64,000 bases of DNA from Pseudomonas sp. Irchel 3A7 (GTDB lineage Bacteria > Pseudomonadota > Gammaproteobacteria > Pseudomonadales > Pseudomonadaceae): positions 62,001 through 126,000 of the forward strand of contig NZ_FYED01000010.1 in NCBI RefSeq assembly GCF_900187565.1, given 5' to 3'. Below the pieces are notes generated by a model that saw only the letters and a program-made list of their open reading frames with translations, was not told where the DNA came from and searched no databases. Positions 10,785 to 18,904 of this stretch are shown here, piece after piece. Positions within the stretch are counted from its first letter, which is position 1, and each line of letters begins with the position of its first letter. The position numbers and the translations under genes were made by a program.

Positions 10785-10887
10785 CTGTAGGAGCGAGCTT
10801 GCTCGCGAAAAAGACAGGGGCGCCACTGCGCATCCGGTTTTACGCGTTATCGTTCACGATCATCGCGAGCGAGCTCGCTCCTACAGG
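10785..10887. repeat. paired REP (REPIN), TGTAGGAGC type
   Basis: CTGTAGGAGCGAGCTTGCTC at 10785 and the inverted partner GAGCGAGCTCGCTCCTACAG ending near 10886. This is the second sequence type seen in the window (GTAGGAGC instead of GTGGGAGC). It lies between the convergent oprD-like gene and dmpR. Confidence 0.9.
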
Positions 10888-10950
10888 GAGAGAGGAGCGA
10901 TAGCCGGCATGCGTCTATGATTATTACCGGCCACGCTATTGCCCAAATGA

Positions 10951-12654
10951 TCAATCCTTGGAAGCGGGTGTTTCCGCAGGCGATTTTTTCAGGCGGTAGG
11001 CCAGTGCCGGACGCGTCATGCCCAGCAAACGCGCCGCTTCCGAGACGTTTTGCTGGCTACGCTCCATGGCCGCGTGAATCAGTGCGTCTTCCACCGAGTC
11101 CAGTGCGATACCGCTGTCGATGATCTTGTCGACCCAGTCCTGGCTGCACGACGGAGCCGTCTTGACCAGCCGCCCGTCACTGGCCAGGCCAATGCTTTCG
11201 GCCAGTTGCGGCGAATGCGGGAAGAGGGCGTCGACGGTGATGCTCTGGTTCTCGTCAGTGATGATCACGCCGCGTTCCATCAGGTTTTCCAACTCGCGAA
11301 TGTTGCCGGGCCAGTCATGGTTCAGGCACACCTGAAGGGCTCGGTCAGACAAGCCCAGGGTCTTTTTTCGGTAGCTGGCGTGGAGTTTTTCAAGGAAGTG
11401 TTCGATCAACAGCGGGATGTCTTCGCGACGATCGCGCAAGGCCGGGATACGCACCGGGAATACGTTCAGGCGATAGAACAGATCGGCGCGGAAACGCCCT
11501 TGCCTGACCGCTTCTTCGAGGTCCTCGTGGGTCGCGGTGATGACCCGCACGTCGACCTTGCGGGTCTGTGAGTCACCGACCCGTTCCAGTTCCTGCTCCT
11601 GCAACACGCGCAGCAACGTGGCTTGCGCGCGCGGGGTCAATTCGACGATTTCATCGAGAAACAGCGTGCCGCCATTGGCCCGCTCGAAACGGCCCATGCG
11701 CGACTGTTGGGCGCCGGTGTAGGCGCCTTTTTCCACGCCGAACAATTCAGCCTCGATCAGGTCCGGCGGGATGGCGGCGCAGTTCAGTGCGATGAACGGC
11801 CCACCGGCGCGTTCACTGCGCAAATGCAGGCTGCGGGCGATGACTTCCTTGCCGACACCGGTCTCACCCAGCAGCAACACCGACGCCTTGCCCAGGGCCA
11901 CCTTGTCGATCAGCGCGCAGGTGCGGCGGTAGATCGCCGACTGGCCGATGCCGTAGAACTTGCCGGCCTCGATCTGCAGGCGCTGGCGCATGTTCGCCAC
12001 TTGCACCTGCAGCGCTTGCAGTTCATCGATGATCGGGTCGCTCTGGAAGTAACGCATGATCTCTTCGGCATCCTCCCATTGCTCGGCCGGCTTACCGATG
12101 ATCCGGCAATGGGCATCGCCGCAACCGCGGCAGGTGACCTCCTTGTAGATGATTTGCCGGCCGACGAAAAACGAGCTGTAGCTGATGGCGTAACCGAGCA
12201 GCATCCAGCACACCGGCTGGTCGGAGTGAAGGTTTTCGGTCTGGCAATTTTCCACTTCGAAGGAATCCTGCCACTCGATCTCGGCGTAGAACTGACCGTT
12301 GGCCAGATCGATGTCGATGGTCTGCGGGATGACATTGACCATGCCCTTGAGCGAGTGCAGTTGCGGACCGGTGAAGAACATTTCCAGGTCGCTGCCCTGG
12401 GGCCGCAACTTGCGCGCCAGCTCGGCGTCCTTGAGCCCGGACTGATAGCCCAGGCGCAGGAAAAATCCCTTGGCGCGCTCGACGCCGAGCATCTCGATCA
12501 GCTCGCGCCTGCACGACGCCATCATCGAAACCTGGATCAACAGCATGCGTTGCTCGTTCAGCCAGATCTTGCCCTCGCTTCCGTGAAAGCGAACCTGGTC
12601 GCTCAGGTCCTTGAGTGACGGCGGATGTTGGGAAGCCTTGTACGTGGTGATCAT
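10951..12654 (-). CDS. dmpR: sigma-54-dependent phenol-responsive activator (DmpR/MopR type)
   Basis: A 567-residue NtrC-class activator with four parts. The N-terminal XylR_N sensor (about 15-115) and V4R domain (about 130-190) are followed by a linker, the AAA+ domain with Walker A GETGVGKE at 263-270 and sigma-54 contact loop GAYTGA at 310-315, and a Fis-type C-terminal helix-turn-helix (SEAARLLGMTRPALAYRL). The sensor keeps residues that line up with MopR: zinc ligands C149, E172, C175 and C183, and phenol-contacting H100 and W128, all at the same relative spacing. It is divergent from the phenol hydroxylase operon, whose promoter it should activate when phenol binds. Confidence 0.93.
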   Translation of the reverse strand: MITTYKASQHPPSLKDLSDQVRFHGSEGKIWLNEQRMLLIQVSMMASCRRELIEMLGVERAKGFFLRLGYQSGLKDAELARKLRPQGSDLEMFFTGPQLHSLKGMVNVIPQTIDIDLANGQFYAEIEWQDSFEVENCQTENLHSDQPVCWMLLGYAISYSSFFVGRQIIYKEVTCRGCGDAHCRIIGKPAEQWEDAEEIMRYFQSDPIIDELQALQVQVANMRQRLQIEAGKFYGIGQSAIYRRTCALIDKVALGKASVLLLGETGVGKEVIARSLHLRSERAGGPFIALNCAAIPPDLIEAELFGVEKGAYTGAQQSRMGRFERANGGTLFLDEIVELTPRAQATLLRVLQEQELERVGDSQTRKVDVRVITATHEDLEEAVRQGRFRADLFYRLNVFPVRIPALRDRREDIPLLIEHFLEKLHASYRKKTLGLSDRALQVCLNHDWPGNIRELENLMERGVIITDENQSITVDALFPHSPQLAESIGLASDGRLVKTAPSCSQDWVDKIIDSGIALDSVEDALIHAAMERSQQNVSEAARLLGMTRPALAYRLKKSPAETPASKD

Positions 12655-12819
12655 TCAGTGCGCCCCTGGGGTTGTAGTTATTGGGGTGGTGACGCGTTCC
12701 GCTCAGGCCATGGCGGTTTTTTTTACGCATCGTAGCGGCCCGTTTTTTTTAGGCAAGGCAAGGTCGCTTTTTCTTTTTCTAAGCGGCCTGAAAGCGAGTG
12801 AAAAGTCAATCGCCGCGTG

Positions 12820-12869
12820 ATTGATTCATTTGCTCGAAAGCGCTGGAGACGATTGAGCAAATGATCAAT
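12820..12869. promoter_or_regulatory. DmpR upstream activating sequence
   Basis: ATTGATTCATTTGCTC at 12820-12835 is inverted as GAGCAAATGATCAAT at 12855-12869. The arms pair with a one-base length difference. They match the XylR/DmpR-type activator sequence, which contains TTGATCAATTGATCAA-like half sites. The site lies roughly 145-195 bases upstream of the expected transcription start, the normal distance for this class. Confidence 0.8.
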
Positions 12870-12987
12870 TTGCCGGTTCACGGGAGGGGTTCTTCACAGG
12901 GGAGTGATTGTTCGCGTGCTTCGAAAGTGAGTAGTAACTATCTGTTTTATAACGAATAAAAAATCAATTTCAGACGATTTTCCCGCA

Positions 12988-13004
12988 CTGGCACCCTTGT
13001 TGCT
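12988..13004 (+). promoter_or_regulatory. sigma-54 (-24/-12) promoter of the phenol hydroxylase operon
   Basis: CTGGCACCCTTGTTGCT carries the invariant GG (12990-12991) and GC (13002-13003) exactly 10 bases apart, close to the consensus TGGCAC-N5-TTGC. Transcription should start near 13015, some 25 bases before dmpK. Confidence 0.9.
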
Positions 13005-13038
13005 CCGTACCCCGAACATAACAAGGGAGTACCCGAGC

Positions 13039-13293
13039 ATGAGCCAACCTGGCAGCACTTTCGATCAGATGCCGCGCTACATCCGCGTACGCAGCGGGCC
13101 TGATGACACCTTCGTCGAATTCGATTTCGCCATCGGTTTTCCCGACCTGTTTGTCGAGCTGGTGCTGCCGCGTCAGGCATTCCGTCAGTTCTGCGAAAAC
13201 AACCGCGTGCAGCACATGGATGCGCAGATGTCCGAGGCCCTCGACGCCGATGCGCGCAAGTGGCGCTACGGCGAAACCCGCGACGCTGACTAG
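13039..13293 (+). CDS. dmpK: phenol hydroxylase component P0 (assembly protein)
   Basis: An 84-residue protein resembling DmpK/PhhK, the small first component that binds the oxygenase and is thought to help load iron. It has the conserved stretch RYIRVRSGPDDTFVEFDFAI and VELVLPRQAF. GGGAG lies about 10 bases before the ATG. It is first in the operon, 24 bases downstream of the predicted transcription start, and is followed 42 bases later by dmpL. Confidence 0.9.
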   Translation: MSQPGSTFDQMPRYIRVRSGPDDTFVEFDFAIGFPDLFVELVLPRQAFRQFCENNRVQHMDAQMSEALDADARKWRYGETRDAD

Positions 13294-13335
13294 CCACCCA
13301 TTGCCAAAAAAACAATAACCACAGGAGTCCACTCC

Positions 13336-14331
13336 ATGAGTGTCGAGATCAAGACGACCACCGTCGAGACGATCCGCAATACCTTCAGCCACACCCGTCG
13401 CCGGTTTGGCGACAAGGTCGCCAGTCGTTATCAGGAAGCCAGTTTCGACCTGGAATCGGCGACCAATTTCCACTACCGGCCGCTGTGGCAGCCGGACAAG
13501 CTGCTCAACGATGCCACCCGCACCGCGGTGGTCATGGCCGACTGGTATGCCGTCAGTGACCCGCGCCAGTACTATTACGGCGCTTACGTCCAGGCCCGGG
13601 CCAAGATGCAGGAAAACGCCGAGCACGATTACGCCTTCTGCGAAAAACGCGACATGCTCGCCGGCCTGTCCAGCGCCAACATCCAGCTGATCAGCAAGCT
13701 GCTGTTGCCCCTGCGGCACGCCGAAATGGGCGCGAACATGAACAACAGCAACATCGCCGCCGATGGCTTCGGTACCAGCGTGACGCAGATGCACATGTTC
13801 CAGGCCATGGATCGCCTGGGCATCGCCCAGTACCTGTCGCGGATCGGCCTGATGCTCGATGACGGCGACGTCCTGCTGCTGGCCCAGGCCAAGCAGCAGT
13901 GGCTCAACGATCCGGCGTGGCAGGGCATGCGCCGCTACGTCGAGGACACCCTGGTGGTGCGTGACTGGTTCGAATTGACCGTGGCGCAGAACCTGATCAG
14001 CGATGGCCTGGTTTACCCGTTGCTGTTCCACAAACTCGACGAACAACTGACGGCCAATGGCGCCGGGCAGGTCGGCATGCTCACCGAGTTCATGCGCCTG
14101 TGGTTCGCCGAAAGCCAGCGCTGGGTCGATGCGCTGCTCAAGACGGTGATCAACGAAAGCCCGGCCAACAAGGACCTGGTCCAGGGCTGGGTCGATCACT
14201 GGAGCCAGCGTTCGGTTAATGCACTGCAACCGCTGGCCGGGCTAGGTCTCGATGAGTCGGCGCTGGATGGCGTCTGCACCGAGTTCAGCGCTCGCCTGAA
14301 AAAGCTCGGCCTCACAGGAGCCCGCCCATGA
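13336..14331 (+). CDS. dmpL: phenol hydroxylase component P1, oxygenase beta subunit
   Basis: A 331-residue beta subunit of the three-part (alpha-beta-gamma) di-iron phenol hydroxylase. It has the ferritin-like helical composition without the metal-binding ExxH pairs, as expected for the structural subunit. Recognisable stretches include SRYQEASFDLESATNFHYRP and WYAVSDPRQYYYGAYVQ. AGGAG precedes the ATG. Its stop overlaps the dmpM start (ATGA at 14328-14331), indicating coupled translation. Confidence 0.93.
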   Translation: MSVEIKTTTVETIRNTFSHTRRRFGDKVASRYQEASFDLESATNFHYRPLWQPDKLLNDATRTAVVMADWYAVSDPRQYYYGAYVQARAKMQENAEHDYAFCEKRDMLAGLSSANIQLISKLLLPLRHAEMGANMNNSNIAADGFGTSVTQMHMFQAMDRLGIAQYLSRIGLMLDDGDVLLLAQAKQQWLNDPAWQGMRRYVEDTLVVRDWFELTVAQNLISDGLVYPLLFHKLDEQLTANGAGQVGMLTEFMRLWFAESQRWVDALLKTVINESPANKDLVQGWVDHWSQRSVNALQPLAGLGLDESALDGVCTEFSARLKKLGLTGARP

Positions 14332-14600
14332 CTTCCCTGGTTTACATGAACCTGCAGGACACCGACTACGCACGCTCGATCGTCGACGCCATCGTGCAGG
14401 ACAACCCCCATGCCCAGATCCAGCACCAGCCTTCGATGATCCGCATCGAGGCCGAGGGCCGCCTGGACATTCGGCGCGACACGGTGGAACAGCTCACCGG
14501 CAGCCCCTGGGATATCCAGGAAATGCTGATGTACGTGATCACCCTCGGCGGCAACGTCGTGGAAGAGGACGACAGCTTTTCCCTGTACTGGAACAGCTGA
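14328..14600 (+). CDS. dmpM: phenol hydroxylase component P2, activator/coupling protein
   Basis: A 90-residue cofactor-less effector protein. The family opens with VYMNLQDTDYARSIV and includes IRIEAEGRLDI, both seen here. It binds the oxygenase and is needed for turnover, like MmoB and TmoD. It overlaps dmpL by four bases and is followed by dmpN after a 47-base gap with its own ribosome site (GGGAG). Confidence 0.93.
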   Translation: MTSLVYMNLQDTDYARSIVDAIVQDNPHAQIQHQPSMIRIEAEGRLDIRRDTVEQLTGSPWDIQEMLMYVITLGGNVVEEDDSFSLYWNS

Positions 14601-14647
14601 TCACGCCTGTAGCCACTGATCCATAACAAGAATTCGGGAGCGCCATC

Positions 14648-16159
14648 ATGGCCGTGAAAAAACGCCTCAATGCCAAAGAAAAATACCGCTGCATGACCCG
14701 TGACCTGGACTGGGAGCCGAGCTACCAGACTCATGAGGACATCTACCCTCACGAGCGTTTCGAGGGGATCAAGATCACCGATTGGGACAAGTGGGAAGAC
14801 CCGTTCCGCCTGACCATGGACACCTATTGGAAATACCAGGCCGAGAAAGAGAAAAAACTCTACGCGATCTTCGATGCGTTCTCGCAGAACAACGGCCATA
14901 CCACGCTCTCGGACGCCCGTTATGTCAACGCGCTGAAGCTGTTTCTGTCCGGTGTCACGCCGCTGGAGTACCAGGCCTACCAAGGCTTCGCCCGGGTCGG
15001 CCGGCAGTTCAGCGGCGCCGGTGCGCGGATCGCCTGCCAGATGCAGGCCATCGACGAACTGCGCCATGTGCAGACCCAGATCCACGCCATGAGTCACTAC
15101 AACAAACACTTCAACGGCCTGCATGATTTTGCCCACATGCACGACCGTGTGTGGTTTCTCTCGGTGCCCAAGTCGTTCTTCGAAGATGCGCGTACCGCTG
15201 GCCCGTTCGAATTCCTCACGGCGATTTCGTTTTCGTTCGAGTACGTGCTGACCAACCTGTTGTTCGTGCCCTTCATGTCCGGCGCGGCATTCAACGGCGA
15301 CATGGCCACGGTCACCTTCGGTTTCTCCGCGCAGTCCGATGAAGCCCGGCACATGACCCTGGGCCTGGAGGTGATCAAATTCCTGCTGGAGCAGCACGAA
15401 GACAACGTGCCGATCATCCAGCGCTGGATCGACAAGTGGTTCTGGCGCGGTTACCGCCTGCTGACGCTGGTGGGGATGATGATGGACTACATGCTGCCCA
15501 ACAAAGTCATGTCCTGGTCCGAAGCCTGGGGTGTGTATTTCGAAGAGGCCGGCGGTGCGCTGTTCAAGGACCTGGAACGCTACGGCATCCGTCCGCCCAA
15601 GCATGTCGAAGAGGCGAACATCGGCAAGGACCACGTCAGCCATCAGGCCTGGTCGATCTTTTACCAGTACAGCCAGGCGACCAATTTCCACACCTGGATG
15701 CCGACTGACGAAGAGCTGGATTGGCTGTCCTCCAAATATCCAGACACCTTCGACAAGATCTACCGCCCACGCTTCGAGCACTGGCGGGCGCTGCAAGAGA
15801 AGGGCGAGCGCTTCTACAACCCGACTCTGCCGATGCTTTGCCAGATCTGCCAGATCCCGCTGGCGTTCGGCGAACCGAATGACCCGACCACTCTCAGCCA
15901 TCGCAGCGCCGAACACGAAGGCGAGCGCTATCACTTCTGCTCCCAGGGCTGCTGCGACATCTTCGAATACGAGCCGACCAAGTACATCCAGGCCTGGTTG
16001 CCGGTGCACCAGATCCTGCAGGGCAATTGCGGTGGCGGCGACGTGGAGTCGGTGGTACGCGACTACTACAACATCAACCCCGGCCAGGACAACTTCGAAT
16101 ACCTGGGCTCGACCGAGCATCGACGCTGGCAGGACTGGCACCCGGCCAAGGCCGGCTGA
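14648..16159 (+). CDS. dmpN: phenol hydroxylase component P3, di-iron oxygenase alpha subunit
   Basis: A 503-residue catalytic subunit that hydroxylates phenol to catechol. All six carboxylate/histidine iron ligands of the family can be placed: E107, E137 and H140 (DELRH), E198, E232 and H235 (DEARH). Near the C-terminus are CQICQIP and CSQGCCDIF, cysteine-rich as in YHS-type zinc sites found in this family. It belongs to the bacterial multicomponent monooxygenases. A REPIN separates it from dmpO. Confidence 0.95.
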   Translation: MAVKKRLNAKEKYRCMTRDLDWEPSYQTHEDIYPHERFEGIKITDWDKWEDPFRLTMDTYWKYQAEKEKKLYAIFDAFSQNNGHTTLSDARYVNALKLFLSGVTPLEYQAYQGFARVGRQFSGAGARIACQMQAIDELRHVQTQIHAMSHYNKHFNGLHDFAHMHDRVWFLSVPKSFFEDARTAGPFEFLTAISFSFEYVLTNLLFVPFMSGAAFNGDMATVTFGFSAQSDEARHMTLGLEVIKFLLEQHEDNVPIIQRWIDKWFWRGYRLLTLVGMMMDYMLPNKVMSWSEAWGVYFEEAGGALFKDLERYGIRPPKHVEEANIGKDHVSHQAWSIFYQYSQATNFHTWMPTDEELDWLSSKYPDTFDKIYRPRFEHWRALQEKGERFYNPTLPMLCQICQIPLAFGEPNDPTTLSHRSAEHEGERYHFCSQGCCDIFEYEPTKYIQAWLPVHQILQGNCGGGDVESVVRDYYNINPGQDNFEYLGSTEHRRWQDWHPAKAG

Positions 16160-16174
16160 CACAACCAAGATCCA

Positions 16175-16264
16175 CTGTGGGAGCGAGCCTGCTCGCGAAG
16201 GGGCCATGTCAGTCGACATGTGTGCTGAATGACACACCGCTTTCGCGAGCAGGCTCGCCCCCAC
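16175..16264. repeat. paired REP (REPIN) inside the phenol hydroxylase operon
   Basis: CTGTGGGAGCGAGCCTGCTC at 16175 and the partner GAGCAGGCTCGCCCCCACAT-type unit ending at 16264. The right unit has GCCCCCAC in place of GCTCCCAC. It sits in the 135-base gap between dmpN and dmpO, so the operon message would carry a large hairpin here. Confidence 0.9.
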
Positions 16265-16294
16265 ATTCAACCTCACAAAAATAAGGAAAAGATC

Positions 16295-16654
16295 ATGCCC
16301 GTGACAGCCATCGGCGCCTACAACGCCCAACCCCTGGACCGCCAGGAGAATTTCCACGGCCTGCAACTGGTGTACCTGTGCTGGGAAAAACACCTGATGT
16401 TCTGCTCCCCGTTTACCTTTCCGCTGCCACCGGCCATGCCGTTCAGCGACTTCATCGAACAGGTGGTCAAGCCCTCGATTGCCCGGCACCCGGACGCGGC
16501 GCGGGTTGATTTCAGCCAGGCGCTGTGGCGCCTCAACGATCGGCCGTTCACCCCCGATAACGCGGCGAGCCTGATCGCCAACGGCATCGACCACAAGAGC
16601 CTGCTGCACCTCGACACCCCTGGCTTGCACGGCATAGCCGGCAGCTTCAACTGA
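16295..16654 (+). CDS. dmpO: phenol hydroxylase component P4
   Basis: A 119-residue gamma subunit of the phenol hydroxylase oxygenase. Family features seen are QENFHGLQLVYLCWEKHLMF near residues 17-36 and the LNDRPFTPDNAASL segment. The ATG at 16295 follows AAGGAAAAGATC. It is 10 bases upstream of dmpP, but a REPIN separates it from dmpN. Confidence 0.93.
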   Translation: MPVTAIGAYNAQPLDRQENFHGLQLVYLCWEKHLMFCSPFTFPLPPAMPFSDFIEQVVKPSIARHPDAARVDFSQALWRLNDRPFTPDNAASLIANGIDHKSLLHLDTPGLHGIAGSFN

Positions 16655-16664
16655 GGACACGGCC

Positions 16665-17726
16665 ATGAGTTACCAAGTCACGATCGAACCCACTGGCGAA
16701 CAGATTGAAGTGGAAGAGGGGCAGACCATCCTCCAGGCCGCATTGCGCCAAGGCGTGTGGCTGCCGTTTGCCTGCGGCCATGGCACTTGCGCCACCTGCA
16801 AGGTCCAGGTGCTGGAAGGCGAAGCGGACCTGGGCGCGGCGTCGTCCTTTGCGCTGATGGACATGGAGCGCGATGAGGGCAAAGTGTTGGCGTGCTGTGC
16901 GATCCCGCAAAGCGACATGGTGATCGAGGCCGATATCGATGCGGACCCGGATTTCCTCGGGCATCCGGTCGAGGACTATCGCGCGGTGGTCAGCGCGCTG
17001 GTGGACCTGTCACCCACCATCAAGGGCGTGCACCTCAAGCTCGACCGGCCGATGGCGTTCCAGGCCGGTCAGTACATTAACCTGCAACTGCCGGGGATCG
17101 AAGGCACCCGGGCGTTCTCGCTGGCCAATCCACCGAGCCGTGCCGATGAAGTCGAGCTGCATGTGCGACGGGTCGAAGGCGGGCTGGCCACCGGCAAGAT
17201 TCACGATGAGTTGAAGGTCGGCGATGCGGTGGACCTGTCCGGACCCTACGGGCAGTTTTTCGTACGCACTTCGCAAGGTGGCGACTTGATTTTCATCGCT
17301 GGAGGCTCCGGGTTGTCGAGCCCGCAGTCGATGATCCTCGACCTGCTGGAAGCCGGCGATACCCGCCAGATCGTGCTGTTCCAGGGCGCGCGCAATCGCG
17401 CCGAACTGTACAACTGCGAACTGTTCGAGGCACTGGCCCGGGATCACGCCAACTTCACCTATGTGCCGGCGCTCAGCCAGGCGGTCGAGGATCCTGAATG
17501 GAGGGGGTTCAAGGGCTATGTGCACGACGCCGCCCGGCATCATTTCGACGGTCGCTTCAGCAACCGCAAGGCCTACCTGTGCGGGCCGCCGGTGATGATC
17601 GATTCAGCCATCACCTGCCTGATGCAGGGCCGGCTGTTCGAACGCGACATCTTCATGGAGCGCTTCTACAGCGCCGCCGACGGAGGCGAATCGACCCAGC
17701 GTTCGGCACTGTTCAAAAGAATCTGA
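16665..17726 (+). CDS. dmpP: phenol hydroxylase component P5, NADH:ferredoxin-type reductase
   Basis: A 353-residue electron-transfer subunit. The plant-type [2Fe-2S] domain uses C37, C42, C45 and C77 or C78 (ACGHGTCATC, then LACC). An FAD domain follows (RAFSLANPP, matching the RxYS-type flavin motif) and then an NAD domain (IFIAGGSGLSSP). It passes electrons from NADH to the oxygenase. Last gene of the dmpKLMNOP set; a REPIN follows. Confidence 0.95.
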   Translation: MSYQVTIEPTGEQIEVEEGQTILQAALRQGVWLPFACGHGTCATCKVQVLEGEADLGAASSFALMDMERDEGKVLACCAIPQSDMVIEADIDADPDFLGHPVEDYRAVVSALVDLSPTIKGVHLKLDRPMAFQAGQYINLQLPGIEGTRAFSLANPPSRADEVELHVRRVEGGLATGKIHDELKVGDAVDLSGPYGQFFVRTSQGGDLIFIAGGSGLSSPQSMILDLLEAGDTRQIVLFQGARNRAELYNCELFEALARDHANFTYVPALSQAVEDPEWRGFKGYVHDAARHHFDGRFSNRKAYLCGPPVMIDSAITCLMQGRLFERDIFMERFYSAADGGESTQRSALFKRI

Positions 17727-17758
17727 GTACATACAAACCTGAGACCTACACAGCTTCC

Positions 17759-17850
17759 CTGTGGGAGCGAGCCTGCTCGCGAAGGGGCCGGCACATCCAA
17801 CATCAGTGTCGCAGGCCAGTACGCATTCGCGAGCAGGCTCGCTCCCACAG
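17759..17850. repeat. paired REP (REPIN)
   Basis: CTGTGGGAGCGAGCCTGCTC at 17759 and the inverted partner GAGCAGGCTCGCTCCCACAG ending at 17850. It lies between dmpP and the following outer-membrane-protein gene. Confidence 0.93.
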
Positions 17851-17881
17851 AAGCCAATAACAACAATAAAGGTTGAACTGC

Positions 17882-18772
17882 ATGACTCGCACAACAACAA
17901 AACTGATCGTGACCGCTGCACTGACGGCCTTGCCTCTGGCAGCCCACGCCACTGAAGGTGGCGGCACTTCCTACCCGTTGGGTGCGGAAAACTACCTGTC
18001 CGGGGCGATGCCGCCACCGGGTTTCTACGGGCAATTGTTCGTCACTCACTATGAGGCCGATAACCTGCGCGGCAACGACGGCCGCAAACTGCCGGTGGAT
18101 TTTCGCGTACGCGCCAACGCCATCACCCCGCGGCTGATCTGGGTCAGCGACTACACCTTGTTCGGCGCCAGCGTGGCGCTTCACGCGATCGTGCCGCTGG
18201 TGGATCTCAAGGTTGAACTCAACGGCCAGTCGCAAAGCAAACAAGGCTTGGGCGATGTGATCTTCGGCCCGGCGCTGGGCTTTCACCACAGCGAAAAGTT
18301 CCACAGCATCCTCGCCCTGGACATGATCGCTCCGACCGGTCGCTACGACCGTGGCGACCTGGCCAACACCGGGCGCAATTACTGGGTCATCGAGCCGGTC
18401 TACGCCCTGTCGTACATCGACCCGAACGGGCTCAACCTCGATGCCAAGATCATGTATGACTTCAACCGCGAAAACCCGGCGACCGACTACCGCTCGGGGC
18501 AGGAATTTCATGTCGACTATGCCGTTGGCTGGGGGCTGGGCAATGGTTGGGTACTGGGCGTCGGCGGCTACTACTATCGACAGGTCACCGACGACCGCCA
18601 GAACGGCGAGACAATTGAAAACAACAAGGGGCGCTCGCTGGCCATCGGGCCGTCGATCAAATACACCAGCAAGGCGGGGTGGATTGTCACGGGGAAGTGG
18701 GAGCAGGAAACCGGCGTGCGTAACCGGGCGCAGGGCAATGCGTACTGGATGAAGCTGACCGTGCCGTTTTGA
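17882..18772 (+). CDS. MetA-type phenol-degradation outer-membrane protein
   Basis: A 296-residue protein of the Phenol_MetA_deg family. Residues 1-23 are a signal peptide (ending AAHATEGG), and the mature part has GGTSYPLGAENY near its start and repeated beta-strand-like segments. The ATG at 17882 has AAAGG 9 bases upstream; an in-frame TTG three codons earlier is less likely. Members are found at aromatic degradation loci and are thought to be channels in the outer membrane. Co-regulation with the hydroxylase is likely from position, but a REPIN intervenes. Confidence 0.82.
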   Translation: MTRTTTKLIVTAALTALPLAAHATEGGGTSYPLGAENYLSGAMPPPGFYGQLFVTHYEADNLRGNDGRKLPVDFRVRANAITPRLIWVSDYTLFGASVALHAIVPLVDLKVELNGQSQSKQGLGDVIFGPALGFHHSEKFHSILALDMIAPTGRYDRGDLANTGRNYWVIEPVYALSYIDPNGLNLDAKIMYDFNRENPATDYRSGQEFHVDYAVGWGLGNGWVLGVGGYYYRQVTDDRQNGETIENNKGRSLAIGPSIKYTSKAGWIVTGKWEQETGVRNRAQGNAYWMKLTVPF

Positions 18773-18810
18773 GAATGCAGTCCACGACTGTGTGAACACT
18801 GCTGAACCTC

Positions 18811-18900
18811 GTGGGAGCGAGCCTGCTCGCGAAAGCGGCGTATCAGACACATCAATATTGGATGTGCCGACACCTTCGCGAGCTGGCTCGCTCCCACAGG
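18811..18900. repeat. paired REP (REPIN)
   Basis: GTGGGAGCGAGCCTGCTCGC at 18811 and the partner GCGAGCTGGCTCGCTCCCAC ending at 18898. The right unit has CTGGCTC for CAGGCTC. It separates the MetA-like gene from the convergent amidase gene. Confidence 0.92.
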
Positions 18901-18904
18901 TTAT

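Larger units (their letters stand above)
12655..13038. other. dmpR/dmpK intergenic control region
   Basis: A 384-base divergent regulatory region. From left to right it holds T-tracts at 12716-12782 (A-tracts on the dmpR strand, probably part of the dmpR promoter region), the activator-binding inverted repeat at 12820-12869, an AT-rich stretch at about 12938-12970 that could bend, and the -24/-12 promoter at 12988-13004. I found no good IHF consensus match. Confidence 0.7.

Noticed and set aside
9400..10833. 477-codon minus-strand frame opposite the OprD porin
   Set aside because: The porin has a signal peptide and family motifs; the antisense frame has neither and runs into the REPIN.
12716..12782. 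T-tracts as a terminator between dmpR and dmpK
   Set aside because: No stem precedes them, and they lie upstream of both divergent genes. They are more likely A-tract promoter DNA for dmpR.
14366..16666. 766-codon open frame on the minus strand
   Set aside because: It is antisense to dmpM, dmpN and dmpO, which have clear homology and iron ligands. Long antisense frames are expected opposite GC-rich codon use, and it has no recognisable motif.
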